A stretch of 64,000 bases of DNA from Mesostigma viride (lineage: Eukaryota; Streptophyta; Mesostigmatophyceae; Mesostigmatales; Mesostigmataceae): contig RPFO01000175.1 of assembly GCA_009746045.1 (NCBI GenBank), forward strand, positions 1,311,001 through 1,375,000. The letters are read 5' to 3'. Position 1 is the first letter of the stretch. Every line of letters starts with the position of its first letter. This document shows, in pieces, positions 50,401 through 60,500 of the stretch. The notes below the pieces were generated by a model. It made no database searches. It was given only the letters and a program-made list of their open reading frames with translations, and had not been told where the DNA came from. The position numbers and the translations under genes were made by a program.

Positions 50401-53400
50401 CTCATTAGCCAAGCAATTGGATTTTGTCGATGGGGCGCTGCTCGCGCAACTCACAGAATCAGACTACCAAAAAACAAACTGTAATCAGGCGCATCGCACT
50501 ACACCTGCACCTTCCCAGCATCATTTAATTGAGACGTCCACGGGGCACCACTTTCATTACATGGCTGGCATGCTGAATAACAGCTTCCAGCAATTGTGCA
50601 TCACACTGTACCTGAATCTTCCCACTGCTTGTTCTTGACTGGAAGACATCCATGCCCGCACTGGACTGCATGCTCGCCAGGAACTGCGGCCTGTGAAGGT
50701 CATCAGCGGTGATGAGCTCCTGCAGCTGCTGCAGCTGCGACCGCGTCAGCACGTGGCCCGGCGTCAGACCCTTGAGAATCGTCCGCACTTTCTCCAGGGG
50801 GGTTCCCATGTCAACCTCCGGCCACGTGGACACCTCCGTGGACGTCAGCCTCCGGAGTTCTTGCGCCAGCGCCTGCGATCACGTGGGTGAATATTTGCAT
50901 GCATGCACGAACGCATGCCATGAAGAACAAGACCGTTTCGTTTTCAGAACAGGAGCGCAAAGTTTGTAGTCAGAATAGAAGCGCAAAGATTTGTATGCAG
51001 AACACGGGCGCAAAGTTTGTATTCAGAATATGAGAACAAAATCGAAGGTGTACATCTGCAATTCACATGCACAAGAAGTAGAGAGCAACCAAGTCAGCCT
51101 CAATGAGCAGAAAGAACGGCTACCTTCAGGAATTGCAATGGGGAAGAAAGATGAAACCATCTCTGTGTCATGAATAGTACAGATGGGAAGCGTTTGTACG
51201 CACCCTGGGTATTGAAGGTACCTTCTATAATGCTAGATGTTATACAAAAATAATATTTACTAGTTGATGGCAAACAAATCGCAGAAGCCTGGAGGACTTG
51301 GTGTCGCTGGATTCTGAGCAACGACGTTGTTTCAACTTTCCACCGCTGTACAAATCCCAGCAGGCACTCGACAGCATCCCACTCAAGGTCCATGCCGGGC
51401 GTGGGTTTGTAGCCTGGTACTAACCCTAGTAATATGCCTCTTTCAAATGTACTTGGCAAGCAGGGCTTCCTGGTTATGCACACCTTATATATACTGACCT
51501 GGCGTCCTTGCATCTGATGTCATAAAAAAATTGCCCCCGGTAGCTAATAGACTTCCTGTCTCGCGCTTTTCGCGATTTGCAGCTCTCACTTGTGATATTT
51601 ACCATTTTCAAATGTATATTTAGATGGGAAAACACACCTTGTCCATGACCGCGGCTGCTTCATCCAATGTTTACTAGGATGCTATGGGATTCCCATTATT
51701 CGTATTGCACTAACACTACCTGCGCTGCTGCACACACTAAGAAACTAGGTGCCTGCCGCGCCTTGTTGACAGCGGCCGCTTCATCCCATCCATAGCTACA
51801 CTACTGCAGTACGTTGGAAACCTTGAACGCCAGGTTGGCAGTCCACATTAATGATACCCAATCGCGCCCACTGTACCTTGTTGGTCGCGGCCGCTTCGTC
51901 CAGCCCTTTCTCTTGGTCACTCAGCCTGCGGCTGACGACTGTGGTGGAGATGCACATGGCCAGACCCCCCATGACGAACATGACAATAACGATGACCATC
52001 GCGATGATGAGGCCGTCGCGCCGCGAGTGCTCGATCTCGCCACGGAACTCGTCGCGGGGCACCGCCAACGTGACCAGCAGCTTCAGGCCCTCAAACATCA
52101 ATGGCATGCTGTTGATGTAGTACATCCCGTACCCTTGTCCCAACACGGTCTCCGTTGTGATCGAGGACATGAAGATCTGCTCTCCGAAGGTCGAGTTTAA
52201 GAACCTGAACGCGAGTCAAGGGGGCCACAGCAGGCCGCGGCACGACATGGCACGGCAGTTGGCAGATAATGAAGCACGCGTGAATAACAACACGACTGGC
52301 AACCAAGCTCGACGATCAATTATCATCTTATGACATTCCCACACACGCACCCTGGGCCACAATTGCTGGTCCTGCAATTGTGACCCAGAATGCATTAATT
52401 GTGGGAATGTCATCACCGTTGCACTGCCGTACATGTTGTATCAAGGAAGGCAACAAATAGTCCGTGAACATAGGGAGTTCAACCAACTGTATCTATATCA
52501 ACGATTCCACTAATACACATCTTAGAAACGTCGCTGTGCTTGGTTGGCCCACCATCGCCCCCTGAAACAATCTACCCCAGCAACAGGAAGTTTCAGCATT
52601 ACAACTTTCCTGATGAGGACAAGGGGAAAAATTGCTCAAGCCACATCAACTGCATGACTGGCCACCTCAGATGAACGGTCAACATATTTATTACGAGCCA
52701 AATTGTACCTTGCAGCCCCACTGATGACATAGTCAGAGGACTGCATCGCTGACAAGAACGATGGCCGCGCAAGAGTAGGATCCGTTGGTGGCGTGAAAAG
52801 GGGCCCATGGGACGCGGACAGGATGTTGAAGTCCTTGCCCGCACTGATAAACATGCGGCCCTTGTAGCGCTGAACGGGGCTCGATGACTGCAGAAACGGT
52901 TGAAGCCTTCTCGCGGAGAACACCATGGCCAGCACTGCCGACGTCGCGCCAGCGTGGTTCTTGAGGCTCGATATCACGTTAATGACAGGCTCCCGGATGT
53001 CCCCTGCAAATCAATACCAGGGGCATGCACGTGCATGCAGCCATTGGAATACCAACACACCCATGCCCACCTGTTATTCCCAATGCTGCCAAGCTCATGG
53101 TGAGTACATGTGTGATTAAGGTGCATGATGACGATGATGGTGATGTGATGTTGACGGTGGCTGGCATTGAAGACAATGAGGCTGCCGCCGGCGGCGGCGG
53201 CGAGGAGGAGGAGGAGGAGGAGGAGGAGGAGGAGGAGGAGGAGGAGGAGGAGGAGGAGGAGGAGGAGGAGGAGGAGGAGGAGGAGGAGGAGGAGGAGGAG
53301 GAGGAGGAGGAGGAGGAGGAGGAGGAGGAGGAGGAGGAGGAGGAGGAGGAGGAGGAGGAGGAGGAGGAGGAGGAGGAGGAGGACACTGGACACGATCATG

Positions 53401-55624
53401 AGAATGATGAGAAGACTAGACGAAGAAGAGAATTACGTTCCAGAGAAAAAGGAGAACCTGCACTCTCCCCCCCAACCCCTAAGTCCCCATCACCTGCAAT
53501 GCAGTCTTGGCCAGTGGCAGGAACTTGGGAAGGGCATAAGTAACATAACAGAGTCTGGAAAGACCCTAGATAGCTACAAGATCATGCCTCCTGTCAGTAA
53601 TGCAGAGGGCTTGCTGTATGAGTGTATCAAACTCAGACAGACATAGTGGATGGCAGTCACCGATCTCCGTCACATGATGCTAACCTGGCAGTGGCCACAG
53701 CTATCAAGCCCTGGAGGGCTCATAATGTCTACATTGACAGAAATAGGACAGACATACATGGCCATCAGCATCAGATAGCAACCTGCATAGGACATGGTAA
53801 TTAGTGTCATTAGTATCCCTTCCACTGACATACACCGCCATCAGCATCAGATAGCTACCTGAATAGGACATGGTCATTAGTGTCATTAGTACCCCTTCCA
53901 CTGACATACACGGCCATCAGCATCAGAAAGCAGCCTGAATAGGACATGGTAATTAGTGTCATTAGTACCCCTTCCACTGACATCCTTGACTGGCCGACAG
54001 TGATCGACGCATTTGCGATCATACACGGGCATCACAGGGAGCATGTTTCATCATTGGGTGAAGCAAGAACAAGGGAAGGAAAAGAAACATGTCAGCTTCT
54101 GTGCATGCGTCACTCACCGATGGCGGCGACAATACTCAGCTTGGCCGCTGGCAGGGACCGCCCAACCAGCCATACGGGACTGCTGAGGGCCGGCAAGACG
54201 GGGGCCATGTAAACCGTCCGATCCAACGGGTCTGGGCACGACCCGATCACACATTGCTTGACCAAGGGGCCGTCATAGCGGGGCATCCCTGTCACGTTGT
54301 CTGGGATATACCCGTAATTAAAGCTCAGGGGGTCGCTGAGGGGGGCGGGGATGGCGACCGCCATGGGGCTGTTCAGCAGCGCCACCTCGGGCCCCGTGCG
54401 GCGGTACCCTACCACGAGCCCTTCCGCAGACATCACGTAGGTGGCCGTCGCGTTCTCATGGGTGGAGAAGGTGGTCCAGAGTAACGAGAGCACAGAGGAC
54501 CCCATCGCCTCACGTGAGAAAGACTGGATCTGGGAGTGGAGGACCGCACTCAGCGACTTCGTGGAGATCGCCGTGGCCGTGAGGAGGTCCTGCAGTTGTA
54601 CGGGTTGCACGCACACAAGCCGCACTCGTGCACCCGGCATAGGTAGACACCGCCATTGAACATCGTAGGGTTACTACGGGGATGGCTTTGGGAAACTGCC
54701 AACGTGCAAAACTGAATCAATACGCATTGCGGTGCAAAGAAGATTGTGGAAGGGAAGACACCCTCGCCCCAGAGAATCTGATGACAGCCTAATCCATGTC
54801 TCCTTAGCATCAGGCAAAGGCACTGAGGGTCAACAGCGCCAGAAATCGATGGCTATTTGCTTCATCACCAGGACCGTTAAGAAGCATTGTTTACCATTAT
54901 AGGTTAGCATGGTTGCACATTCATTAAATCATCGTTGAGAGGGAGGATTGAGGAACTTCATAATTGACTTGTAAGGGAAAAAATAACAATAATGGTAAGA
55001 ATACGCAAATCCCTTTAGAACTCGCATGCATGCATGTGTATGCATGCCATGCACCCATAGCACAGCAATCAACTTGAATAAGTGCGTGCTTGAATAGACG
55101 GTAGTAAGCAATAGCTGCTGGTCCTCTTTGTTTATAGCTTGCTTTCTCAGTAGAATTGCTGATCATTGACAGCAGCACGTGCATGCGTGCCATTGCGGCC
55201 ACAAAACTGAGCGCTGCACCAATAAGCACAAAACTGAGCACTGCCTTGGAATATAGATCTATATCTTCTTCCAAGGCATTCCACATACCCTGAGCTGTGA
55301 CACGGCACATCTCGTGACGTCATCGCGCAGCTGCGCCGACATTTGGTTGATCGACTTGTCCGTGGCCTTCATTGACAGCCGCCACGTCAGCACAGCGGTC
55401 ACCATAATGACAGCGCAGATAACGAAAAGAAGCGCTAGCTGTACCTTTATGATGATTAGGCGACGCGAGATGCTGTTCCCAACGTAGCAGAAGGCTGACG
55501 CACATCTGCCACGTCCGGGCCGACGGCTTTCCTGCACAAGACATGGCGGGGTCTCCCGTCTACATGATGAACCTGCTGATTCGTCGCTAGCACATCTGTG
55601 CATGTCTGAAATGACCACTTCCAT
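44387..55624 (-). CDS. transmembrane Cache-domain cyclic-nucleotide phosphodiesterase gene (eleven exons; 3' end not found)
   Basis: The encoded protein has a short cytosolic N-terminus, TM1 (about residues 57-81), an extracellular region of about 350 residues of Cache type, TM2 (about 433-453), a helical linker and a class I PDE catalytic domain. It would hydrolyse cAMP and/or cGMP at the inner face of a membrane under control of an external ligand. Exons (minus): 55289-55624, 54118-54589, 52709-53003, 51877-52204, 50612-50872, 48792-49864, 48353-48513, 46829-46965, 45884-46077, 45118-45191 and 44387-44460. They join in phase to 1135 codons. The PDE core shows YHNAIHVSDV, IHDYKHPG plus VNNDF, KIADIGHSAKPL and MDRHTNNVPKSQ, with metal-binding H, H, D, D and the invariant Gln. 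The final helix region (usually VGFIDxIxxPLW) is missing from what I could find. Confidence 0.87.
44461..45117 (-). other. Cache-PDE intron J/K
   Basis: No element recognised. Confidence 0.6.
45118..45191 (-). CDS. Cache-PDE exon J
   Basis: It encodes HSAKPLATHLEWSSRVTEEF then YKQG, the K-P-x-x-x-x-x-x-W-x-x-x-x-x-E-E-F-x-x-Q-G block of class I PDEs. Phase 2 in, 1 out. Confidence 0.9.
45192..45883 (-). other. Cache-PDE intron I/J with ATGATATCAT repeat
   Basis: Contains the degenerate repeat 45478-45725; elsewhere nothing was recognised. Confidence 0.7.
45478..45725. repeat. degenerate AT-rich repeat around ATGATATCAT
   Basis: TAATGATATCATRGTATCAT and TAGTAATATAATGATATC recur about nine times with deletions. 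The self-complementary ATGATATCAT makes the array hairpin-prone. Confidence 0.9.
45884..46077 (-). CDS. Cache-PDE exon I: third metal-binding Asp
   Basis: It encodes VLTTSQFVEFRRTVIAMVLA, TDLKQHFVAMDQFKARISQN and LLLQISLKIADIG. ATD-x-x-x-H and K-x-A-D-I are conserved, the latter Asp binding metal. Phase 0 in, 2 out; donor ATCGG/GTACGT. Confidence 0.92.
46078..46828 (-). other. Cache-PDE intron H/I
   Basis: Unique sequence, no recognised element. Minus-strand GATATCTCTGAG/GTGAGAG and TTTTCTTGAG/GTGAAGG weakly resemble the exon H end and may be decayed copies. Confidence 0.6.
46829..46965 (-). CDS. Cache-PDE exon H: VNN motif
   Basis: It completes HPG-VNNDF and encodes LNRTREDLATIYNDQSPLEN and FHLAEAFHLLYTNEHCNFLK, matching N-N-x-F and Y-N-D-x-S-x-L-E-N-x-H of class I PDEs. 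Phase 1 in, 0 out; acceptor GCTACAG, donor AAG/GTGAGA. Confidence 0.92.
46966..48352 (-). other. Cache-PDE intron G/H with 71-bp tandem repeat
   Basis: Contains the 71-bp array and an (AATAAT)-rich stretch (47460-47510). No exon was recognised. Confidence 0.75.
47583..47935. repeat. 71-bp tandem repeat, about five copies
   Basis: The core CACCTGGTACCATGTGATGT, then GAACAGCTGGTAACAAGTCA, recurs at 71-bp spacing; the last copy has a deletion. GGTACC and CAGCTG palindromes occur in most units. Confidence 0.93.
48353..48513 (-). CDS. Cache-PDE exon G: HNxxH and HD metal-binding motifs
   Basis: It encodes GMGDHPYHNAIHVSDVSASL and DKLAALCAALIHDYKHPG. The first His of YHNAIH is the likely general acid; the second His, with H and D of HDYKH, binds the metals. 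Phase 2 in, 1 out; donor CCCG/GTGAGT. Confidence 0.92.
48514..48791 (-). other. Cache-PDE intron F/G with a decoy copy of the exon F end
   Basis: On the minus strand AAAGCTGATGAACTTCTTGC then ACAGGTGTCCCAGAATATGG (about 48735-48700) repeats the exon F end at 48825-48784. The GT of the donor is lost in this copy. Confidence 0.85.
48792..49864 (-). CDS. Cache-PDE exon F: disordered linker and start of PDE domain
   Basis: VDRETGRWIE is followed by about 290 residues rich in Ser, Pro, Gly and Asp (likely disordered), then NVEIRLLRKLGSWEFDTLAL, LLPLVGYSMFFRMGLIQDYG and LPVHKLMNFLYQVSR, the first helices of the class I PDE fold. Phase 0 in, 2 out. Confidence 0.86.
49865..50611 (-). other. Cache-PDE intron E/F with decoy donor and decoy acceptors
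   Basis: On the minus strand GCTGGGAAGGTGCAG/GTGTAG (about 50521-50501) repeats the exon E end, and three copies of the exon F start (CAGGTGGACAGCGAGACGGG about 50205, CGGTGGGCGGCAAGACGGGC about 50075, CAGGTGGGCCGCGATAGGGG about 49975) precede the true start at 49864. An AT-rich stretch lies between. Confidence 0.88.
50612..50872 (-). CDS. Cache-PDE exon E: coiled linker and pre-PDE motif
   Basis: ALAQELRRL continues the heptads of exon D. DMGTPLEKVRTILKGL and LQELITADDLHRPQF form a conserved-looking segment often found just before PDE domains in protists. Phase 0 to 0; donor ATTCAG/GTACAG. Confidence 0.82.
50873..51876 (-). other. Cache-PDE intron D/E with two decoy copies of the exon D end
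   Basis: On the minus strand GGGATGAAGCGGCCGCTGTC then AACAAG (about 51785-51760) and TTGGATGAAGCAGCCGCGGT then CATGGACAAG/GTGTGT (about 51669-51635) repeat the real exon end CTGGACGAAGCGGCCGCGAC then CAACAAG/GTACAG. The rest shows no exon. Confidence 0.85.
51877..52204 (-). CDS. Cache-PDE exon D: end of sensor, TM2 and start of the signalling helix
   Basis: FGEQIFMSSITTETVLGQGY and GLKLLVTLAVPRDEF end the Cache region (LxVAVPRxxF is typical of its last strand). LIIAMVIVIVMFVMGGLAMC is TM2. STTVVSRRLSDQEKGLDEAA is a HAMP-like or coiled signalling helix. Phase 2 in, 0 out; donor AACAAG/GTACAG. Confidence 0.85.
52205..52708 (-). other. Cache-PDE intron C/D
   Basis: Unique sequence containing an inverted pair GACATTCCCACA (52331-52342) and TGTGGGAATGTC (52399-52410), with CAATTGCTGG..CCTGCAATTG between. 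No exon seen. Confidence 0.7.
52709..53003 (-). CDS. Cache-PDE exon C: middle of the extracellular sensor
   Basis: It encodes DIREPVINVISSLKNHAGAT, SAVLAMVFSARRLQPFLQSS and GKDFNILSASHGPLFTPPTD. Phase 1 in, 2 out; acceptor GATTTGCAG, donor GCAAG/GTACAA. Confidence 0.8.
53196..53383. repeat. (GGA)n trinucleotide repeat, about 62 copies
   Basis: Perfect over about 188 bp. It lies within an intron, transcribed as (UCC)n from the minus strand. Peptide runs of E, R, L or S are artefacts. Confidence 0.97.
53751..53978. repeat. 76-bp tandem repeat, three copies
   Basis: GACATACAYSGCCATCAGCA starts at 53751, 53827 and 53903, with a few substitutions between copies. Confidence 0.95.
54118..54589 (-). 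CDS. Cache-PDE exon B: first half of the extracellular sensor
   Basis: It encodes DLLTATAISTKSLSAVLHSQ, ENATATYVMSAEGLVVGYRR and RTVYMAPVLPALSSPVWLVG. The pattern of a long helix followed by beta strands with YxxxxxGxxxGYRR fits the double Cache fold. An N-x-T site (ENATAT) suits an extracellular location. Phase 0 in, 1 out; donor ATCG/GTGAGT. Confidence 0.8.
54590..55288 (-). other. Cache-PDE intron A/B
   Basis: No element recognised; ends in the acceptor CAACTGCAG. Confidence 0.7.
55289..55624 (-). CDS. Cache-PDE exon A: start codon and TM1
   Basis: MEVVISDMHRCASDESAGSS opens the frame. IIIKVQLALLFVICAVIMVT is the first membrane segment, preceded by SRR, so the N-terminus should be cytosolic. 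Donor AGG/GTATGT, phase 0. Confidence 0.8.
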
Positions 55625-56676
55625 GGTGCGAGGCCGACAATTACAGTAGGAACGACGTCACTCTAGACTATCCCCAGTAAACAGCAGCGCCTAGCTGCAG
55701 CCTGGCGCTAGTGCACCATGGTTGCTGTACTACATATAATAATATGTCAAAATTTAAACGGCCCGGCATTAAATGCAGCACATGTAGTCTGGCAATGCCC
55801 CTGCTAGCTTGTTACAATATTGCGCCCGCATTCATGCACGTTCATGCATGCATATGCAGACCCATATAGTCAACTCAGCAGGATAATGAAGAACGTTCAT
55901 GACCCCGGCTTACAACCAACCGCCATTACCCTGCCGCCCGGCTTACAATCTGTGTCGTATGAGACCACGTATCGGAGAGCTAAGTTCTCGTCTACGTATA
56001 AACAAATTACTAGCCTTAGTTCGGTTTCGTGATATCAAATTAATATACATATCTGGCGCGCATTTTTCATTTTAATTTATAAAAAGAAAACCTGCAAGCG
56101 CCTGATCAAGCTGAGGAAGGACAGGCTGCAATATGGTGGACAGCTCGGCTGATTCGCTGCCCACTAGTCGACGCTGCGCATGATGCGCGCCGACGCCCGG
56201 ATATTTTTTCTAGAGCGTGCCTGTACATGTACTCGGCGTGCAATGCTCCACGTCGCGATCATGGGCAACATGGGTAAGTACGTACACACATGTTATTCTG
56301 TATTTGCGGGGAATTTCCGAGCTAGAACTGCCGGATCAGGCCGCCAGTCCAGGACATCACGTGTGCAAGTCCCCAGCTTCAACAGAACTGCACGCCTCAA
56401 ATAGTGGTTCTAGCCTAGCGACATCCTTGAATTTTGCACTTATAGGCCACACTTGTAGGCCAGGACCATATCCTATGCAACAGCGAAGGCGTGCTAATTG
56501 CTGACGACCAGCAGCTTGATGATAATGTACTTATTAGCTAGGCATATATACCGTGAAGCTGCGCCAATACCGCTCGGATGGATCCTTTCGCCATAGCCTA
56601 ATTGCTCTCATTTTGGAGACTAGGTCCGTGCTCGCGGGTCGGGAAACTTTTTCCGTCCGATGTTCCGAAAGGGCGT
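55625..56676. other. region upstream of the Cache-PDE gene, no gene seen
   Basis: Likely contains the PDE promoter on the minus strand, but no core element can be pointed to. Short open frames (56180-56504) have no recognisable content. Confidence 0.4.
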
Positions 56677-57276
56677 CATTATTTAATAATTTATATTTAT
56701 TAATTTTATTTATTTTTTTAATATTAAAAATTTAATTATTTTTTTTTTACCAACAGGCGACAGCCGACTTATCGCTCGCTGGCTCCGTAGTCACGTGCCA
56801 GTCTGAACGGCTTGCTGCCCACTGTTGTTGTTGTTGCCCACGCCGCACGTGGGCAGCAGAGATTTGGAAACGGCCGAGGGCCTGAACACTGAACAGCATG
56901 CCATCACAAGCAAACAAAGTAACAAAGGTACGCAGCGGAGACATGTGTAGCTTGTGTCACTGGACCCGAGTGGGACCATTATTTAATAATTTATATTTAT
57001 TAATTTTATTTTTTTTTTTAATATTAAAAATTTAATTATTTTTTTTTACCAACAGGCGACAGCCGACTTATCGCTCGCTGGCTCCGTAGTCACGTGCCAG
57101 TCTGAACGGCTTGCTGCCCACTGTTGTTGTTGTTGCCCACGCCGCACGTGGGCAGCAGAGATTTGGAAACGGCCGAGGGCCTGAACACTGAACAGCATGC
57201 CATCACAAGCAAACAAAGTAACAAAGGTACGCAGCGGAGACATGTGTAGCTTGTGTCACTGGACCCGAGTGGGACC
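56677..57276. repeat. 300-bp direct tandem duplication
   Basis: CATTATTTAATAATTTATAT begins at 56677 and again at 56977. The copies are nearly identical (one missing base in an A/T run), indicating a recent event. Each has an AT-rich head and a GC-rich body with CCCACGCCGCACGTGGGC, a near-perfect inverted repeat. No coding content. Confidence 0.95.
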
Positions 57277-57543
57277 AGCGCTATAGTGGTCACGAGGGCC
57301 GACTTGTAGTCACGAGGGCCGCATGGCCCGAGTGGCTACAAGTCGTCCCGAGTGGCCACTAGAGCGCTGCGTCCCACGAGTGTCCAGTGATACAAGCAGC
57401 TTGTCCACTTGTGGGACAAGTGCGGAACTTGTACCACTCACTGCGCAGTGGTAGATTGGCGTCATTAAAAAAATACATTAAAACGGTTGGCATTAAAAAA
57501 TACATTAAAATCAGGCACACAATTGAATCCTATATATTTCGGG
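57277..57543. other. short inverted and direct repeats, no gene
   Basis: GTCACGAGGGCC is repeated (57288, 57307) and partly mirrored by GGCCCGAGTGGC. CATTAAAAAAATACATTAAAA is doubled near 57460-57510. 57535-57543 is the left target duplication of the following LINE. Confidence 0.6.
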
Positions 57544-60500
57544 CTGTCACTGCCTGCGCAGTGACGACTGTCAGTGCCATCGAGTCTCCAATCTTATTGG
57601 TTTCTGCATCGACAATAATATCGCCATCCTGGGAATCCAAGAACACAGGCGCACTGCATCGGCCCGCGGATCAACTGCCCTTGTTGCTGACGACATCGAC
57701 GGCTGGCGGTTCTACTACGGAGGCGGCGACGGCACCGGGAACGGGGGCGTCGGTCTCCTCTGCTCCCCGCTCGCCGTACGCCACATGGGCGAACCCCAGC
57801 TGGTCAACGCTCGCCTCCTCGTGGCCACTTTTCATTCGATGGAGGGCCACTCGACCTACGCCCTGACGGTGGGCGTTGGTTACGCACCCCACTCCGGCCA
57901 CCCAGAACAAGACCGCAAGGACTTCTTTGCAGCGCTGGAGAACCTGGCGAACGGCATCCCTGGTCGCAACTACCTCGCTCTGCTGCTGGACGCCAACGCC
58001 ACGCTACCACCGGGTACTGGCGGATGTCAGCACGCCCCCAACGGTACGGTCTCCAATGCCAACACCGAACTTTTTGCTGATTTGCTTACGACATGCGATT
58101 TGGTCACTGCCAACACCCGCTTTCCACATAGTCCAGATGCTTTGGTCACACACACCTCGCCAACTGGCACTGAACGCTGCATTGACTATGTTGTAATGCG
58201 CAAGCGTCATCAAGGATCTGTCCTAGCTGCTCGCTCGCATGTGATCCCCCTGGTGCGCTCCGATCATCGCATCGTCACCGCCCGCATCCGCCTGCGATTC
58301 CCCTCGCCCTTTCGTAAGCACGTGGCACCACCTGATTTGCGCACACTTCAGTTGCTCGAGAAATCTGACGACGCTCTGGAGGACTTCCCTGAAAAACGCG
58401 CCCACAAGCGCGCCGCAGAGGCGTTCGTCGACGCGCTGGACATCCCGGCCAGCCACGCCCAGCTGTTCGCTGCCGGCCCGGCATCGGCCCTTCGGCACCT
58501 CGCTGACAAGCTGCCCGCGGCCGGGGCCCTACTGCCCCCCCGCCGCCCGCCCCGCTTCACCAGCCTGCACCGGCTCCCCGCCGTCATCCAGGCCCGGCAA
58601 GCCCTGCGCGACAACCGCGACCCCGCCCGCTACGCCCGCCTCAAAGCCGATTACCACTCGGCCATCCGGCAGGCGACCAAGGAGCAGGAGGACCTTCATG
58701 TCCGCGAGTACTTCGCCCACCTCAAGGACCAGCACGGCAAGTACGCCTGGACCCGCCTGCGTCACGCCCAACGGCCCGCCGGCGGCGCGCAGCCGGCGCC
58801 GCGGACGCTCTCTGGCTCACCGCAGCAGCAGCTCAACCAGTGGTATTCCTCCCAGTCCCGGCTGCTCGGCGCCCCCCCGCCGCCTCCGCCGCTTGGCCCT
58901 CTGGCGGCCGCACGCCTGGCAGTAGCACCGGCGGACGTCCCTGCGCCGCCCACGCCACCCGCCGCTGAGCAGGACTACACGTACCCAGCCCTGACGGAAC
59001 CCCTGGCCCACCCCAACGAGCTCCCGCCGTTCACCGAGCTCGAGCTGAGCACCGCCGCCAAGCAACTCCGCTTCTATGCTGCCGTTGGACCTGACCAGCT
59101 CCCAGCCCCGGTGATTAAGCTGACGGCGCTCACGGGGTTCCTGCTTGACGTCTGCAACCGGATCCTGCTTGCCGACGCGCCGCCGATTCCGGAGTGGCAG
59201 CACAGCTACCGTATTATGCTGTACAAAAACAAAGGTTCCCCTGACGACCCCGCCAACTACAGAGGAGTCTGCATCCAGAGCGCCGCACTTAAGTTGTTCA
59301 TGCGCATGATCCTCAACCGCCTTCGTTCTGCTCTCGACTGTCACCTTGGGGAAAGTCAAATGGGCTTCCGTCCTGGGCGCAACACCGTCATGGCCATCTT
59401 CGTCGCGCGTCGCCTCTTCGAGGAAATCGCTCTCCTGCAACCTGGTGAGTTTCCCGCCATCCTGATCTTCGTCGACTTCATCAAGGCTTTTGATTCTGTC
59501 CTCTGGGACGCTCTATGGGCTGTACTTGCTCGCGCTCGCGTCCCCACTCCCCTGATTACCGTCATCCGCACGCTGTATGAGGGGTCCACCACTTCGGTGC
59601 GCACTCAGCACGGCATAACCCCGCCCTGCCCACTGCAGACCGGCGTCTGGCAGGGTTGCGTCCTGTCGCCGTACCTGTTTATTATTGTAGTGGATTATGT
59701 TATGCGCCAGGCACGTGCTCGCTTTGCTAGCATTGCAGGCCGTGCCCCTGGCCTAGCGATCACGAACGAGCTTGGGGAAGGGGGGCCGACTAACAAGCAG
59801 AATTTACTAGCTGACCTCATTTATGCCGACGACATCACGCTCATCGAGAAGCCGGAGTCTGCCCAACTTTGGCTGGACTGCCTGGCGCTCGAGGCTCGGG
59901 CGGTTGGTCTAGAAATCAGCCCCAAAACGGAGGCCCTGGCCCTCGGCATGGCAGGGCCCCCACCCACACTCCGCCTCTTAGACGATGCCGAGGTCAACTA
60001 CCCTACTTCAGGCCGCTTCAAGCTGCTCGGCAGTTGGCTTCCTGACTGCGAGGACGACATGACGACACGGATCGGCATGGCGTGGGCGCACCTCCATGAC
60101 CACCGCCGCTGGTGGAGCAACCCCGCCCTACCCCGGATCGTCAAGCGTGACCTCTTCAAGGTCGTCATTCTGACGATCCTGACCTACGGCGCCGAGACGT
60201 GGACACTGATGCAGGAGCTGGAGCAACGACTCGACGGCGCCGTCACCAAGATGCTGCGCAAGGCCCTTAACATCCCCTTTGGTTTGCACATTAGTAATGA
60301 GGATTTGTACGCTGATTTGCCCTATGTTTCCCACATTATTAGGCACAGGCGCCTGGGCCTAGCCGGGCACCTGGCCCGCACAGATCAGGTAGATACATCA
60401 GATAGACTAGCTGGCACCAAGCCCGCCCAGCCTGGGCGATATGTCCTCACCTGGCGTGCCCCCGGCCGCGCGCGGCAGGGCCGCCACCCGTGGACTTTTC

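Larger units (their letters stand above)
53004..54117 (-). other. Cache-PDE intron B/C with 76-bp triplet and (GGA)n
   Basis: Contains the 76-bp repeat (53751-53978) and the GGA repeat (53196-53383), listed separately; otherwise no gene. Confidence 0.8.

Noticed and set aside
53025-53646. Poly-Glu, poly-Arg, poly-Ser and poly-Leu frames
   Set aside because: Pure translation of (GGA)n within an intron of the PDE gene.
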